Positions 28,201-36,316 of a DNA stretch of 64,000 nucleotides are shown one piece after another. The stretch spans positions 2,790,001-2,854,000 of the forward strand of contig NZ_JACOPE010000001.1 in NCBI RefSeq assembly GCF_014287355.1, written 5' to 3'. The notes under the pieces are model-generated. The model saw nothing but the letters and a program-made list of their open reading frames with translations. It ran no database searches and was not told the origin of the DNA. Every line of letters starts with the position of its first letter. The first letter of the stretch is position 1. Source of the stretch: Ruminococcus hominis. Lineage in GTDB: Bacteria > Bacillota > Clostridia > Lachnospirales > Lachnospiraceae. The position numbers and the translations under genes were made by a program.

Positions 28201-31200
28201 TCCACCATCTTAGTCTCTTCTTCAAATAACAATCTGATATCGGATGCTTTCTCTTCCTTCGTCAGCCCGTCAATTGCAAGCTCAAGGTTATCTGCGAGAT
28301 ATTTCATCGTCTCTTCACGATACATGTCTCCACGGTATTCAATTTCAAAGACAAATTTATTTCTTACAATAGAAATACTTACGGAAACAGGTGCTTTCGC
28401 AGCATTTAAATGTACCGGTTCTTCAGAAGCGAATTCACCTCCTATTGTATCAAATTCAAAGTTATCACCCTGATAAATCACCATGGCATCTGCTTTGATA
28501 TTAAACTCACGGCTAATCTGTGAAAATGGATAAATGTCATTGTTCATAGAATCCATAAGCTGTTGCCGGACATCTGCCAGATATTCTTGCGTCTGTCCTG
28601 AAAAATCACAGTAAACCGGGAGCGTTTTTACAAGCATACCGACTGTATCAGAAAGTCTCGAATCATTTCTTCCATGGTAAATTGTTGTGAAAACAGCATT
28701 CTCTTTGAAATTATATTTTCCAAGTGTAAGTCCAAATGCTGCAATGAAAAATACATTTTCTGTGATTCCGTTCTTCTTGCAAAAATCTTTTACGCTCTGG
28801 ACTGAAATCTCTGAAACTTCTCTGTGATACATTTCTGCTGTAGGAACAGCACCCGATTTATCCGGATAAAATGCTATACTTCCGCCGGCTTTTTCAAATA
28901 CTGATCTATAATAATCTTCTGCATTTTTATATGTATCGCTATTCAAAGCATCACGGTTATCCAGTGCAAGCTCATACGATGTATATTCTTCTTTTTTCAG
29001 AGTTTCTCCACTGTACGCCTTGTTAATATCATTGATGATAATTTCAAGAGAGGTACCATCTGCAATAATGTGATGCAAATCCAGGAACAAATAATTTCCG
29101 GCTGTTGTTCTGTGAATCTCAAATCTGAAAAGCTGTTCGTTAAATAGCATATATGGACGAACAAGCGTCTCTTTATCCATTCCGTCAATAATCTGTGTTT
29201 TGTACTCTAAATCGTCATCACGTTTCTGAAGAACATCTCCATTCTCATCCATAAAGAGATTTGTCTTGAGATAAGGATGTGCTTCAACCGTACTGTCTAT
29301 TGCTTTCGCCAGCTTATCCAAATCTACTTTTCTATCCAGTTTAAACAGATATGGGATATTATAAATTGTTGTACCCATATTAGCAGTACATTCGATAAAT
29401 ATTCCTTCCTGCGTATTTGTAAGCGGATAAATCTCTTGAATTTCTCTCTTTGATGTCTTTCCTGCTTTTTGTACAAATCCTTCCAGCTTCTCAATTGTCG
29501 GATTATCTTTGATATCTGATGTTTTGATAACAATATCAAACTCCTTTGAAATCAGCATATTTAATTTAATCGCACTGATAGATGTAAGTCCGACACTAAA
29601 AATATCTGTTGTAATTCCAAATTCTGTGTATCCTAATACTTCTGCAACACAATCAAAGATTTTCTGCTGGATATCATTCTGTGGCTTGATGATTTCTTCT
29701 ACTTTCTTTTCCGGTTTTGGAAGTTCCTTTTTATTTACTTTCTGATTCTGGTTCAACGGAATCTTATCAATCTGCATTGTAACAGCCGGAACCATATATG
29801 GTGGTTTTGTTTCTTTGATAAAATCATTTAATGCATTGATATCTACTATGCTGTCTGATACAACATAAGCTGCAATATATTTTCCACTGAACGGATCATC
29901 AAATGCAACTACCGTCGCATCTTTTATACCTTCGTATCTTCGGATTACTTCCTCAACCTCTGAAAGTTCAATTCTGAATCCACGAATCTTAACCTGTGAA
30001 TCTTTTCTTCCGATAATCTGGATATTTCCATCTGGCAGATATCTTGCAACGTCTCCGGAATGATACAAAACCTCGTATCCTTCCTCATCGTCATAAATAT
30101 TTTTTGTATATACTTCTGCCGTTTTCTCAGGTTTGTTGAGGTATCCCCTGGAAACCTGCCAGCCGGCTATCATCAGCTCACCACATGCACCATATGGCAG
30201 CAGATGTCCAAATTTATCTGTTATATAAAGCTTATTATTATCAAGTGCTTTACCTATCGGTACATTATTGTAATATTTATCTACTTCAAATATAGTTGTG
30301 AAAATCGTGTTTTCTGTAGGTCCATAACCGTTAAAAAACTTGAAATTCTTTGGCGGTTCACAAGGAACAAGCTTCTCGCCTCCTACAGATAAATATTTCA
30401 GGCTCTTGCAATCCATCTCCATTGCAAACTGTCTTCCGACCTGAGTTGTCATAAAGGAATGTGTAATACCATTTGTCTCAAAATAATCATTTAATGCAAT
30501 AAAATCAAGGCGGATTTCTTCCGGAATAATATGAAGCTCGGCTCCATTTGCAATTGTTCCGTAAATATCCATCATACATGCATCAAATCCAAATGATGCA
30601 TAAGCTGCAACCTTTGAATCAAAATCAAGTTCATAATATTTTTTGTACCAATGACTAAATGCAGTAATATTACCGTACTCAAGCATACATCCCTTCGGAA
30701 CACCAGTTGAACCGGATGTATAGAGTAAGATGAACAGATCATGCAGCTCTGGTTCTTTCAGCTTTATATCACGATCTTCTATCTGCAGAATTTCATCCAT
30801 GTACAATACGTTTCCTTCATAACCATCAACCAGCGGAAGTAATTCTCTGTCGACGATCAGAAGCTTCGCTTGTGCATCTTCAAGCATATACATTAATCTG
30901 TCTTTTGGATAAGTCGGATCAAGTGGCTGATATGCGGCACCTGCTTTTATCACTCCAAGCGGTGCGATTGCCATATATTCACAACGTGGAATGAGGATTG
31001 ACACTACATCCTCCCTGCCGATTCCAAGTGATGCAATATATTTTCCAAGCCTGTCACTGATCTCATCCAGTTCCTTGTATGTATATCTCTTATCTTTAAA
31101 TACTACCGCTGTACGCTCCGGTATCTCCCGGACCATTTCAGAAAACATGTCGAAAATAGTTTTGCTTCTGCCGTAATCATTTTCTGTACTGTTAAATGTT

Positions 31201-34200
31201 GCAATTTGATTTGCTGCATTTTGTGAAATCACAGAAATCTCTGAAATATATTTTGACTTAAGCATCGAATCCATTGCTGCTTCATAGGCTTCAAGCATTC
31301 CATCAACAAACGCTTTGCTGTACATGTCACTTCTATATTCTGCAGTAAGTACATATTCGTGATCATACTCTCTTACCTGAATAAGCAGTGGCATCTTCGC
31401 CATATCAAGCGACAGATCCTGTCCTCTCGCAATCGTATCTCCGATTGGATAATCATCACTTAACTCTGCCTGATATGCAAAAACCAAATCTGAATTTATA
31501 CCATATTTTGCACAGATATCATAGAATGGGAAGATATCATTTGCCATCGATGACATAAGCTGTTCTGAAAGCTCTGCCATATATGTCTGTATTGTCGTTT
31601 TCTCCTCAAAGGCACAGTATACAGGAAGTGTTTTTACAAGCATGCAGACTGTGTTTTCAAGTCGGGAGTCATTTCGTCCGTTGTAAATCGTTGCAAAAAG
31701 GCTTTCCTCGGAATTTGAATATTTTGTTGCAAGAATACCAAATAATCCTGTAAATAATGTGTTTGGCGTAACCCCTGTTTTTTCACAGTAAGCACGAATT
31801 TTCTCTTCCGGAATGTTTACTTCTCTTGACGTAATTCCCTTTTCAGGAGTTTTTCCCGAAACGTCCGGAAGCGGAAGCGACTCTGTTTCAACACCTTCGA
31901 AAATGCTGTCGTAATATTTCTCGGCCTTTTTATATTTGCCTTCTTTCATCTGCTGTTCTTCATCAAGAGCTGCATCAAATCCTGTGTAGGTTTCGCTCTC
32001 AAGTTTTTCACCACAATACGCCTTATTGATATCTTCAAAAATAATATCGTAAGAATTACCATCTGCAATGATATGATGAAAATCTGTAAACAAATATTTT
32101 TTATCTTCCGTAAGATAAATTTCCGCACGGAATAAACGCCCCTTCTCAAGCTTGAACGGACGTACCAGATTTTCTTTTAATGCTTCAAACTCACTGTTTG
32201 TAGTCTTGATAATCTTTGGTATAAACGTATCTTCTCCCGGTCTTTGCACCATCTCTCCGTCACTGTTGAGATATACTTTTGTAAGCAGATAGGAATGTGC
32301 ATTTACCATTTTTGTAAGTGCATCAGCCAACTTCTGCTCATCAATCGCATTTTCCAGTTCAAAAAGGAATGGTATATTATAAACTGTGCTGTCTGGGTTT
32401 TTGCTACACTCAGCAAAAATACCTTTTTGAGATCCTGTAAGCGGATAAACCTCACGTTTTTCATAGGTTCCAAGCTTCGGTGCAAGCATGATGTATTTTT
32501 CAAGTTTTTCAATCGTATTATTGTCATGGATATCGCCTGTTTTCACAGTAACTTTGAACTCATCTGAAAGTAAAATACACAGCTTCATTGCACTGATGGA
32601 AGAAAGCCCTGCTTTGTAAAGGCTGGTATCAATTCCAAAGAAATCATTTCCTACAATTTCAGAAACAATTTCAAAAATCTTTTTCTGTATCGGAGTTTCT
32701 GCTGCTTTTAAATTTGTCGGTGCTGAAACCGGCTTTGGCAATGCTTTCTTATCGACTTTTCCATTCTGTGTCATTGGCATCTTTTCAAGCTGTATAAATA
32801 CCTCCGGCACCATATAATGTGCGAGTGATTTTGAAGCATATTCCATAAGCTTTTCTGTATCAACATCATGGTCTGCAATAAAATAGCAGCATAAATATTG
32901 ATTATCTACCGGGATTGTAATACTTGTAAGAATGCCCTCAAAGCTATTTATCACTTCTTCTATCTCACCAAGCTCGATTCTAAGTCCTCGCAGCTTGATC
33001 TGATTGTCCATTCTTCCGAAAAACTCTATTTCATTATCGGAATTGATTTTCGCAAGATCTCCTGTTTTATATGCACGTTCTCCATTCAATTCGATAAATG
33101 CAGCCGCCGTTTTCTCCGGAAGATTCACATATCCTCTGCCGACTCCAAGACCTGCTATAACAAGCTCACCGGTTTCTCCGTCCGGCAGGATATGATTCTC
33201 TTTATCGACAATAAATACCTTCACATTTCCATTTGGAGCGCCGATTGTAATTTTTTGACTGTCTGTTATTACCTTCATGGTACAGCTTATCGTTGTCTCT
33301 GTCGGACCATACCCGTTCATAATATAAGCATTCTGATTTACCAGACGGATCTTTTCATAAAGTGCCGGTGGAAATGCTTCTGCTCCGATATCAAAAACCT
33401 TAATCTGGGACATTGCCTCTGTAAGTTGTGGCAGGTCAATGATGTTTGACAAATATGTAGGCGTTGTCGTCATAATATCGACTTTATTTTTTACAATTAA
33501 ATCTCCGAGAATAATTGGATTATTAATTTCGTCTTCACTTGCGATAACCGCTGTAAGACCATTTGTAAGTGGAACAAATTCTTCAAGAATCGATACATCA
33601 AATGTCATTGCTGCCATAGAAAGAGAAACCGAGCCTTTGTCTACATATCCAAAGGTTTCCGCATTTTTCGGATCTGGGTTCACAAAGTTCGCCAGATTCA
33701 CATGTTCAATCATAACTCCTTTTGGCTTTCCTGTTGAACCGGAAGTATAGATACAGTAGCAAAGATCATTCTCTTTTATTTCAACATCCGGATTTTCTGC
33801 ATTTTCATTTTCAAGAAGCTCTTCAAGAAACAGCACCTTGCAGTCGAGCTTTGTAAATAAATCCTGTCTCTCCTTTTCAATCTCCTTTGTCGTAATTACA
33901 AAAGGAATTCCGGCATCCTCAAAAATGTACTGGATTCTATCATCCGGATAATCCGGCGCCGCAACCGTAAATGCTCCTCCTGCTTTTAAAATTGCCTGTC
34001 GTACTGCATAGAAATCACAACATCTCTCAAGAATAACTCCTACGATCGTCTCGGCCTGCACACCCTTTTCGATGAGTGCATTTGCAATTCTATTCGCTCT
34101 TTCATTTAATTTCGAATATGAAAAGCTTTCCTTACTTGTCACAACTGCAAGCTTGTCCGGATGAAGAGCCACCTGCTCTTCAAATAATTTTGTCACCGGG

Positions 34201-34250
34201 CGAAACTTAAATTCAACATTACTTTCATTGATTGCCGTCATCTTTCGCAC
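25260..34250 (-). CDS. Three-module nonribosomal peptide synthetase with terminal reductase
   Basis: The protein has 2,996 residues. Approximate order is A1 1-500, T1 515-590, C1 600-1020, A2 1035-1530, T2 1540-1610, C2 1615-2040, A3 2050-2520, T3 2530-2600 and reductase 2635-2990. Both C domains keep HHIIADG. Carrier serines sit in GLSSIS, GLTSIS and LGGSSL. The A domains have intact TSGSTGxPKG and GYGPTE motifs. The reductase has GATGFLG and a YIRTK catalytic pair. Starting with A and ending with R, it should release a tripeptide aldehyde with a free amino end, which could cyclize to an imine. Substrate-pocket residues, aligned by eye, are DVLTDGGIS, DAMFSGGIF and DAVTAGGVS, and I cannot assign amino acids. 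No phosphopantetheinyl transferase is in the window. Confidence 0.95.
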   Translation of the reverse strand: MRKMTAINESNVEFKFRPVTKLFEEQVALHPDKLAVVTSKESFSYSKLNERANRIANALIEKGVQAETIVGVILERCCDFYAVRQAILKAGGAFTVAAPDYPDDRIQYIFEDAGIPFVITTKEIEKERQDLFTKLDCKVLFLEELLENENAENPDVEIKENDLCYCIYTSGSTGKPKGVMIEHVNLANFVNPDPKNAETFGYVDKGSVSLSMAAMTFDVSILEEFVPLTNGLTAVIASEDEINNPIILGDLIVKNKVDIMTTTPTYLSNIIDLPQLTEAMSQIKVFDIGAEAFPPALYEKIRLVNQNAYIMNGYGPTETTISCTMKVITDSQKITIGAPNGNVKVFIVDKENHILPDGETGELVIAGLGVGRGYVNLPEKTAAAFIELNGERAYKTGDLAKINSDNEIEFFGRMDNQIKLRGLRIELGEIEEVINSFEGILTSITIPVDNQYLCCYFIADHDVDTEKLMEYASKSLAHYMVPEVFIQLEKMPMTQNGKVDKKALPKPVSAPTNLKAAETPIQKKIFEIVSEIVGNDFFGIDTSLYKAGLSSISAMKLCILLSDEFKVTVKTGDIHDNNTIEKLEKYIMLAPKLGTYEKREVYPLTGSQKGIFAECSKNPDSTVYNIPFLFELENAIDEQKLADALTKMVNAHSYLLTKVYLNSDGEMVQRPGEDTFIPKIIKTTNSEFEALKENLVRPFKLEKGRLFRAEIYLTEDKKYLFTDFHHIIADGNSYDIIFEDINKAYCGEKLESETYTGFDAALDEEQQMKEGKYKKAEKYYDSIFEGVETESLPLPDVSGKTPEKGITSREVNIPEEKIRAYCEKTGVTPNTLFTGLFGILATKYSNSEESLFATIYNGRNDSRLENTVCMLVKTLPVYCAFEEKTTIQTYMAELSEQLMSSMANDIFPFYDICAKYGINSDLVFAYQAELSDDYPIGDTIARGQDLSLDMAKMPLLIQVREYDHEYVLTAEYRSDMYSKAFVDGMLEAYEAAMDSMLKSKYISEISVISQNAANQIATFNSTENDYGRSKTIFDMFSEMVREIPERTAVVFKDKRYTYKELDEISDRLGKYIASLGIGREDVVSILIPRCEYMAIAPLGVIKAGAAYQPLDPTYPKDRLMYMLEDAQAKLLIVDRELLPLVDGYEGNVLYMDEILQIEDRDIKLKEPELHDLFILLYTSGSTGVPKGCMLEYGNITAFSHWYKKYYELDFDSKVAAYASFGFDACMMDIYGTIANGAELHIIPEEIRLDFIALNDYFETNGITHSFMTTQVGRQFAMEMDCKSLKYLSVGGEKLVPCEPPKNFKFFNGYGPTENTIFTTIFEVDKYYNNVPIGKALDNNKLYITDKFGHLLPYGACGELMIAGWQVSRGYLNKPEKTAEVYTKNIYDDEEGYEVLYHSGDVARYLPDGNIQIIGRKDSQVKIRGFRIELSEVEEVIRRYEGIKDATVVAFDDPFSGKYIAAYVVSDSIVDINALNDFIKETKPPYMVPAVTMQIDKIPLNQNQKVNKKELPKPEKKVEEIIKPQNDIQQKIFDCVAEVLGYTEFGITTDIFSVGLTSISAIKLNMLISKEFDIVIKTSDIKDNPTIEKLEGFVQKAGKTSKREIQEIYPLTNTQEGIFIECTANMGTTIYNIPYLFKLDRKVDLDKLAKAIDSTVEAHPYLKTNLFMDENGDVLQKRDDDLEYKTQIIDGMDKETLVRPYMLFNEQLFRFEIHRTTAGNYLFLDLHHIIADGTSLEIIINDINKAYSGETLKKEEYTSYELALDNRDALNSDTYKNAEDYYRSVFEKAGGSIAFYPDKSGAVPTAEMYHREVSEISVQSVKDFCKKNGITENVFFIAAFGLTLGKYNFKENAVFTTIYHGRNDSRLSDTVGMLVKTLPVYCDFSGQTQEYLADVRQQLMDSMNNDIYPFSQISREFNIKADAMVIYQGDNFEFDTIGGEFASEEPVHLNAAKAPVSVSISIVRNKFVFEIEYRGDMYREETMKYLADNLELAIDGLTKEEKASDIRLLFEEETKMVDVLEHAGKTFVELFKETVTKYPDKAAVKDEFGELTYKELDRMSDYVAQKLTENGVGREKVAGILCGRTKEFTVAYLGVMKAGGAYVPLDPEYPQSRIEYMLTDSGAENLLVVNKYRDLVAFYDKNIISLDEVAEEAKEFELSVELTPPKPENLAYMIYTSGSTGKPKGVMIEHRNLLNLIEYLVSSRKMTPDFIVAEFASFCFDASVVDLFAPLTVGAMLYILPEGIRKDAVAVAKFVREENITTLTIPTQIGELVTELLEEAPALRFATLGGEKFKHYRNRTYQMVNGYGPTENTVSSTEFFVDKQYENIPIGKSQTNIRSYIVDKDLTRLPVGASGELCHAGRQIARGYHNLPEKTAAAFVENPFSICEEDKRLYRTGDMVRMKGDGNIEYIGRIDSQVKIRGYRIELGEIEGAIVKYDSVQNAAAKVIEKGGNKYIVAYYMGVSISDEEMKNFLEPLIPDYMMPSFFVHLDKMPVTPGGKIDKKALPEPEMSVERNSYVEPVTAVQTELCGIFEKALGIDKVGIEDNFFDLGGSSLTASKVAIMCLSKNIGIVYADIFKYPTVHELSAMLGNDEAVEDTTGGNEFSNYSYNKIQSVISGNIEENVDLVTKEKIGDIMITGATGFLGIHILKAYLDHYDGKVYCLVRKGSYESPEKRMMNMLMYYFDNPYKEMFEKRIVCVDGDITSKEDVDRLAEYKFQTLINCAACVKHFAAGDVLEKINVIGVENLIDLCKNNARRLIQISTVSVSGEGSDGVPPMSRVFCENDLYIGQNITNEYIRTKFIAERAVLEAVADGLDGKIIRVGNLMSRDSDGEFQINFITNGFLRSLRGYKAVGKFPVGSMHEVTEFSPIDSTALAVLNLVQTDRRFTVFHACNSHHIFMSDLIYAMREHGFKIDIVKDEEFETAVKEFAKTGQDSDAVSGLIAYTSHNENEIYTLDYGNRFTSQILYRLGYKWPITDDRYLESAIEALDRLTFFD

Positions 34251-34253
34251 CTC

Positions 34254-36002
34254 CTAAAAAGATATTATTGTATTATTCATATCGATTGCACGAATATAAT
34301 TCATCGATTTTGAAATCTTCTTTACAAGTTCTATTCCATGAATATCAAATTCTTCGCTGTCATTTTTATATTCCAAAGGATTAAAATTCACTCCGTTATC
34401 TCTGATTCTCAAGTTTAAAATATCCTCTTCCAGACAGAGATTAATATCAATCCAGTTCGAAGATTTCCATCCGAATTTAATAATATTTACCGTCATTTCT
34501 TCTGCACACACAGCAGCAAGATTTGCCCTGCTTCCCGATACATTATTTTCTATACAGAATTCCTTGATTTTTCTATGAACATCCTTCGATTCTTCCAATC
34601 TGCTTTTAATCGAAAAGTCCAGGTTGATTCCCGGATTCTGCTCTGGAATAATATAAAATGTAGATTCTTTATATTTGATTTTTCTGTATATATTTGCTGC
34701 GATCACAGTTAAGAACTCCGTAATAACAAATGAGATTGCAATACCATTGATTCCGATTCCGTCAATCTGTTTCCATACAAAGATTCCGACAAATGTTACC
34801 GGAAGTAATACAACTGCATTTTCAAGAAGTGTAACAAAACTTGCGATGGATGTCTCTTCGATTGATTCGTAATAGCTTACCATAAATTTATTCCACAAAT
34901 ACGGTGCTGCACAAAATGCGAACAGACGAAGCGCACTCACCATCTGTGCTCCCAGCTCTCCGCCTCCACTTCCAAATAAAATCGTAATCTGCTCAGTAAA
35001 TGCCATGATACAGACAAATACCAAAGCCAGAACAATATAGCTGTATTTCAGCATCTTTTTGCAAAGAACATGGATTCCGACAAAATCTTTTTCTCCGTAA
35101 AGGATTCCGGCAACATTTGGAATCACACCAATGATTCCTCCTGTTAACATTTCCACGATCATAAGAACATTATCACAAACTGTGAATACTGCCATTCCAA
35201 CTTCTCCGATCAGGCGCATAATAATCAAGTTCAGCCCGAGTGCTTTCACGAAATTGGTCGCCATGAAAACAAGCATTGGAATTCCCGTTACGATTGCTTC
35301 TTTTAGTATTACAAAATCTTTGGCTTTGAGAATTACAAAACTTAAGTTTCGTTTATCTGAACGAATGTAAAGAATGAAAATCACCATTGCTAAAAGGAAG
35401 CCGAGTACCGTAGATAATGCTGCCCCTTTAATTCCCATCGGAGTGTATTTAAGGAAAATATAATCGAGCACAAGGTTGATTACATTTGCAGCAATCAGAT
35501 ATGCCGATGCAAGCTCCGGATGATTTTCCGCTCCAAGATAATTCACCATCAACAATCCTACCCCGATTACCGGTGCACCCAGCATGCTTACCAAAATATA
35601 ATCTCTTGTGTAATGCATTAAAACACCGCCATCTGATACCAGTGCTTTTGCAATTGGATCAGCTGTAAAAAATGCAGCGGCAGAAAAAATAATCCCCACA
35701 ATAAGAGTCACTGTAAGGGTTGCTGAAAACAGTTTTGAAGCGGTCTCCTTATCACGTCTTCCCAGCATGATACCTGCTGCAATGGAGCCTCCGACTCCAA
35801 GACAATAACCAACAAGCTGGATAACTGTTTCAACCGGCAGGCTCATCGTAACCGCTGCCATCGCATCCACACCTATTAAATTACTGACAAAAATGGTATC
35901 GACTATATTTCCCAATTGAAGCGCCAGTGACATCATTATTCCGGGAATTATGTATTTATTTAACTTTGTATTTAATAATCTGTTATTCCTCTTTTGCGTC
36001 AT
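34254..36002 (-). CDS. MATE transporter fused to an HATPase (anti-sigma kinase-type) domain
   Basis: The protein has 582 residues. About 1-440 is a MATE-type membrane exporter (PGIMMSLALQLGNIVDTIFVSNLIG). About 446-582 is a GHKL ATPase resembling RsbW/SpoIIAB: N-box AEEMTVNIIKFG with Asn506, G1 box IRDNGVNF with Asp535, then GIELVKKIS. There is no histidine phospho-acceptor domain. Ordinary MATE proteins lack this tail. It ends 3 bp before the NRPS start, so the two are co-translated. It could export the peptide while its tail phosphorylates or binds the STAS protein two genes downstream. That partnership is inferred, not shown. Confidence 0.88.
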   Translation of the reverse strand: MTQKRNNRLLNTKLNKYIIPGIMMSLALQLGNIVDTIFVSNLIGVDAMAAVTMSLPVETVIQLVGYCLGVGGSIAAGIMLGRRDKETASKLFSATLTVTLIVGIIFSAAAFFTADPIAKALVSDGGVLMHYTRDYILVSMLGAPVIGVGLLMVNYLGAENHPELASAYLIAANVINLVLDYIFLKYTPMGIKGAALSTVLGFLLAMVIFILYIRSDKRNLSFVILKAKDFVILKEAIVTGIPMLVFMATNFVKALGLNLIIMRLIGEVGMAVFTVCDNVLMIVEMLTGGIIGVIPNVAGILYGEKDFVGIHVLCKKMLKYSYIVLALVFVCIMAFTEQITILFGSGGGELGAQMVSALRLFAFCAAPYLWNKFMVSYYESIEETSIASFVTLLENAVVLLPVTFVGIFVWKQIDGIGINGIAISFVITEFLTVIAANIYRKIKYKESTFYIIPEQNPGINLDFSIKSRLEESKDVHRKIKEFCIENNVSGSRANLAAVCAEEMTVNIIKFGWKSSNWIDINLCLEEDILNLRIRDNGVNFNPLEYKNDSEEFDIHGIELVKKISKSMNYIRAIDMNNTIISF

Positions 36003-36059
36003 ACTCTCTCCTTTTTCAGTATAATTTTTCCGTTCTATTTATTTTAATAAATTTGTTAA

Positions 36060-36088
36060 ATTATATCACGAATTTTCTGAACATCCAA
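36060..36088 (-). promoter_or_regulatory. Promoter of the MATE-HATPase/NRPS/STAS operon with CACGAAT box
   Basis: TTGGAT (36083-36088), a 17-bp spacer and TATAAT (36060-36065). The spacer holds CACGAAT (36067-36073), the same heptamer found twice upstream of the lipoprotein gene at 38456 and 38476. Confidence 0.65.
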
Positions 36089-36130
36089 ATTTTATACCGT
36101 TCCATTCTTGTTAATTTTCTGACAATAAGA

Positions 36131-36258
36131 AAGAATGTGCTTTGCACATTCTTGCGCCTGCGGCGGTCGCTTGCGACACCTACATTGTACGCCGCAGTGC
36201 GCATCCTTAGCGGAGCGATTTTTATATATTAGGAAAGCACTTTCCTAATATATAAAAA
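36131..36258. repeat. Compound palindromic element
   Basis: Three perfect inverted repeats lie in 128 bp. AAGAATGTGC/GCACATTCTT is at 36131-36153. A GC-rich stem GCGCCTGCGGCG with CGCCGCAGTGCGC (36154-36202) encloses GTCGC-TT-GCGAC. A 19-bp pair (TTTTTATATATTAGGAAAG and its complement) is at 36219-36258. The GC-rich middle differs sharply from its surroundings. It could be a miniature mobile element or a structured RNA. The rest of the gap 36003-36316 holds a promoter and a terminator. Confidence 0.65.
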
Positions 36259-36299
36259 CCACCTGAATGGTCAAAAATAATTTCTTCTCCATCCAGGTG
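36254..36299 (-). terminator. Terminator of the lipoprotein gene
   Basis: CACCTGGATGG pairs with CCATTCAGGTG (36289-36299 with 36260-36270) and is followed by GUUUUUA on the minus-strand RNA. It lies 18 bp past the lipoprotein stop codon. Its U run is also the edge of the neighbouring 19-bp palindrome. Confidence 0.75.
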
Positions 36300-36316
36300 C
36301 TTTCCTTAAAAACAAA

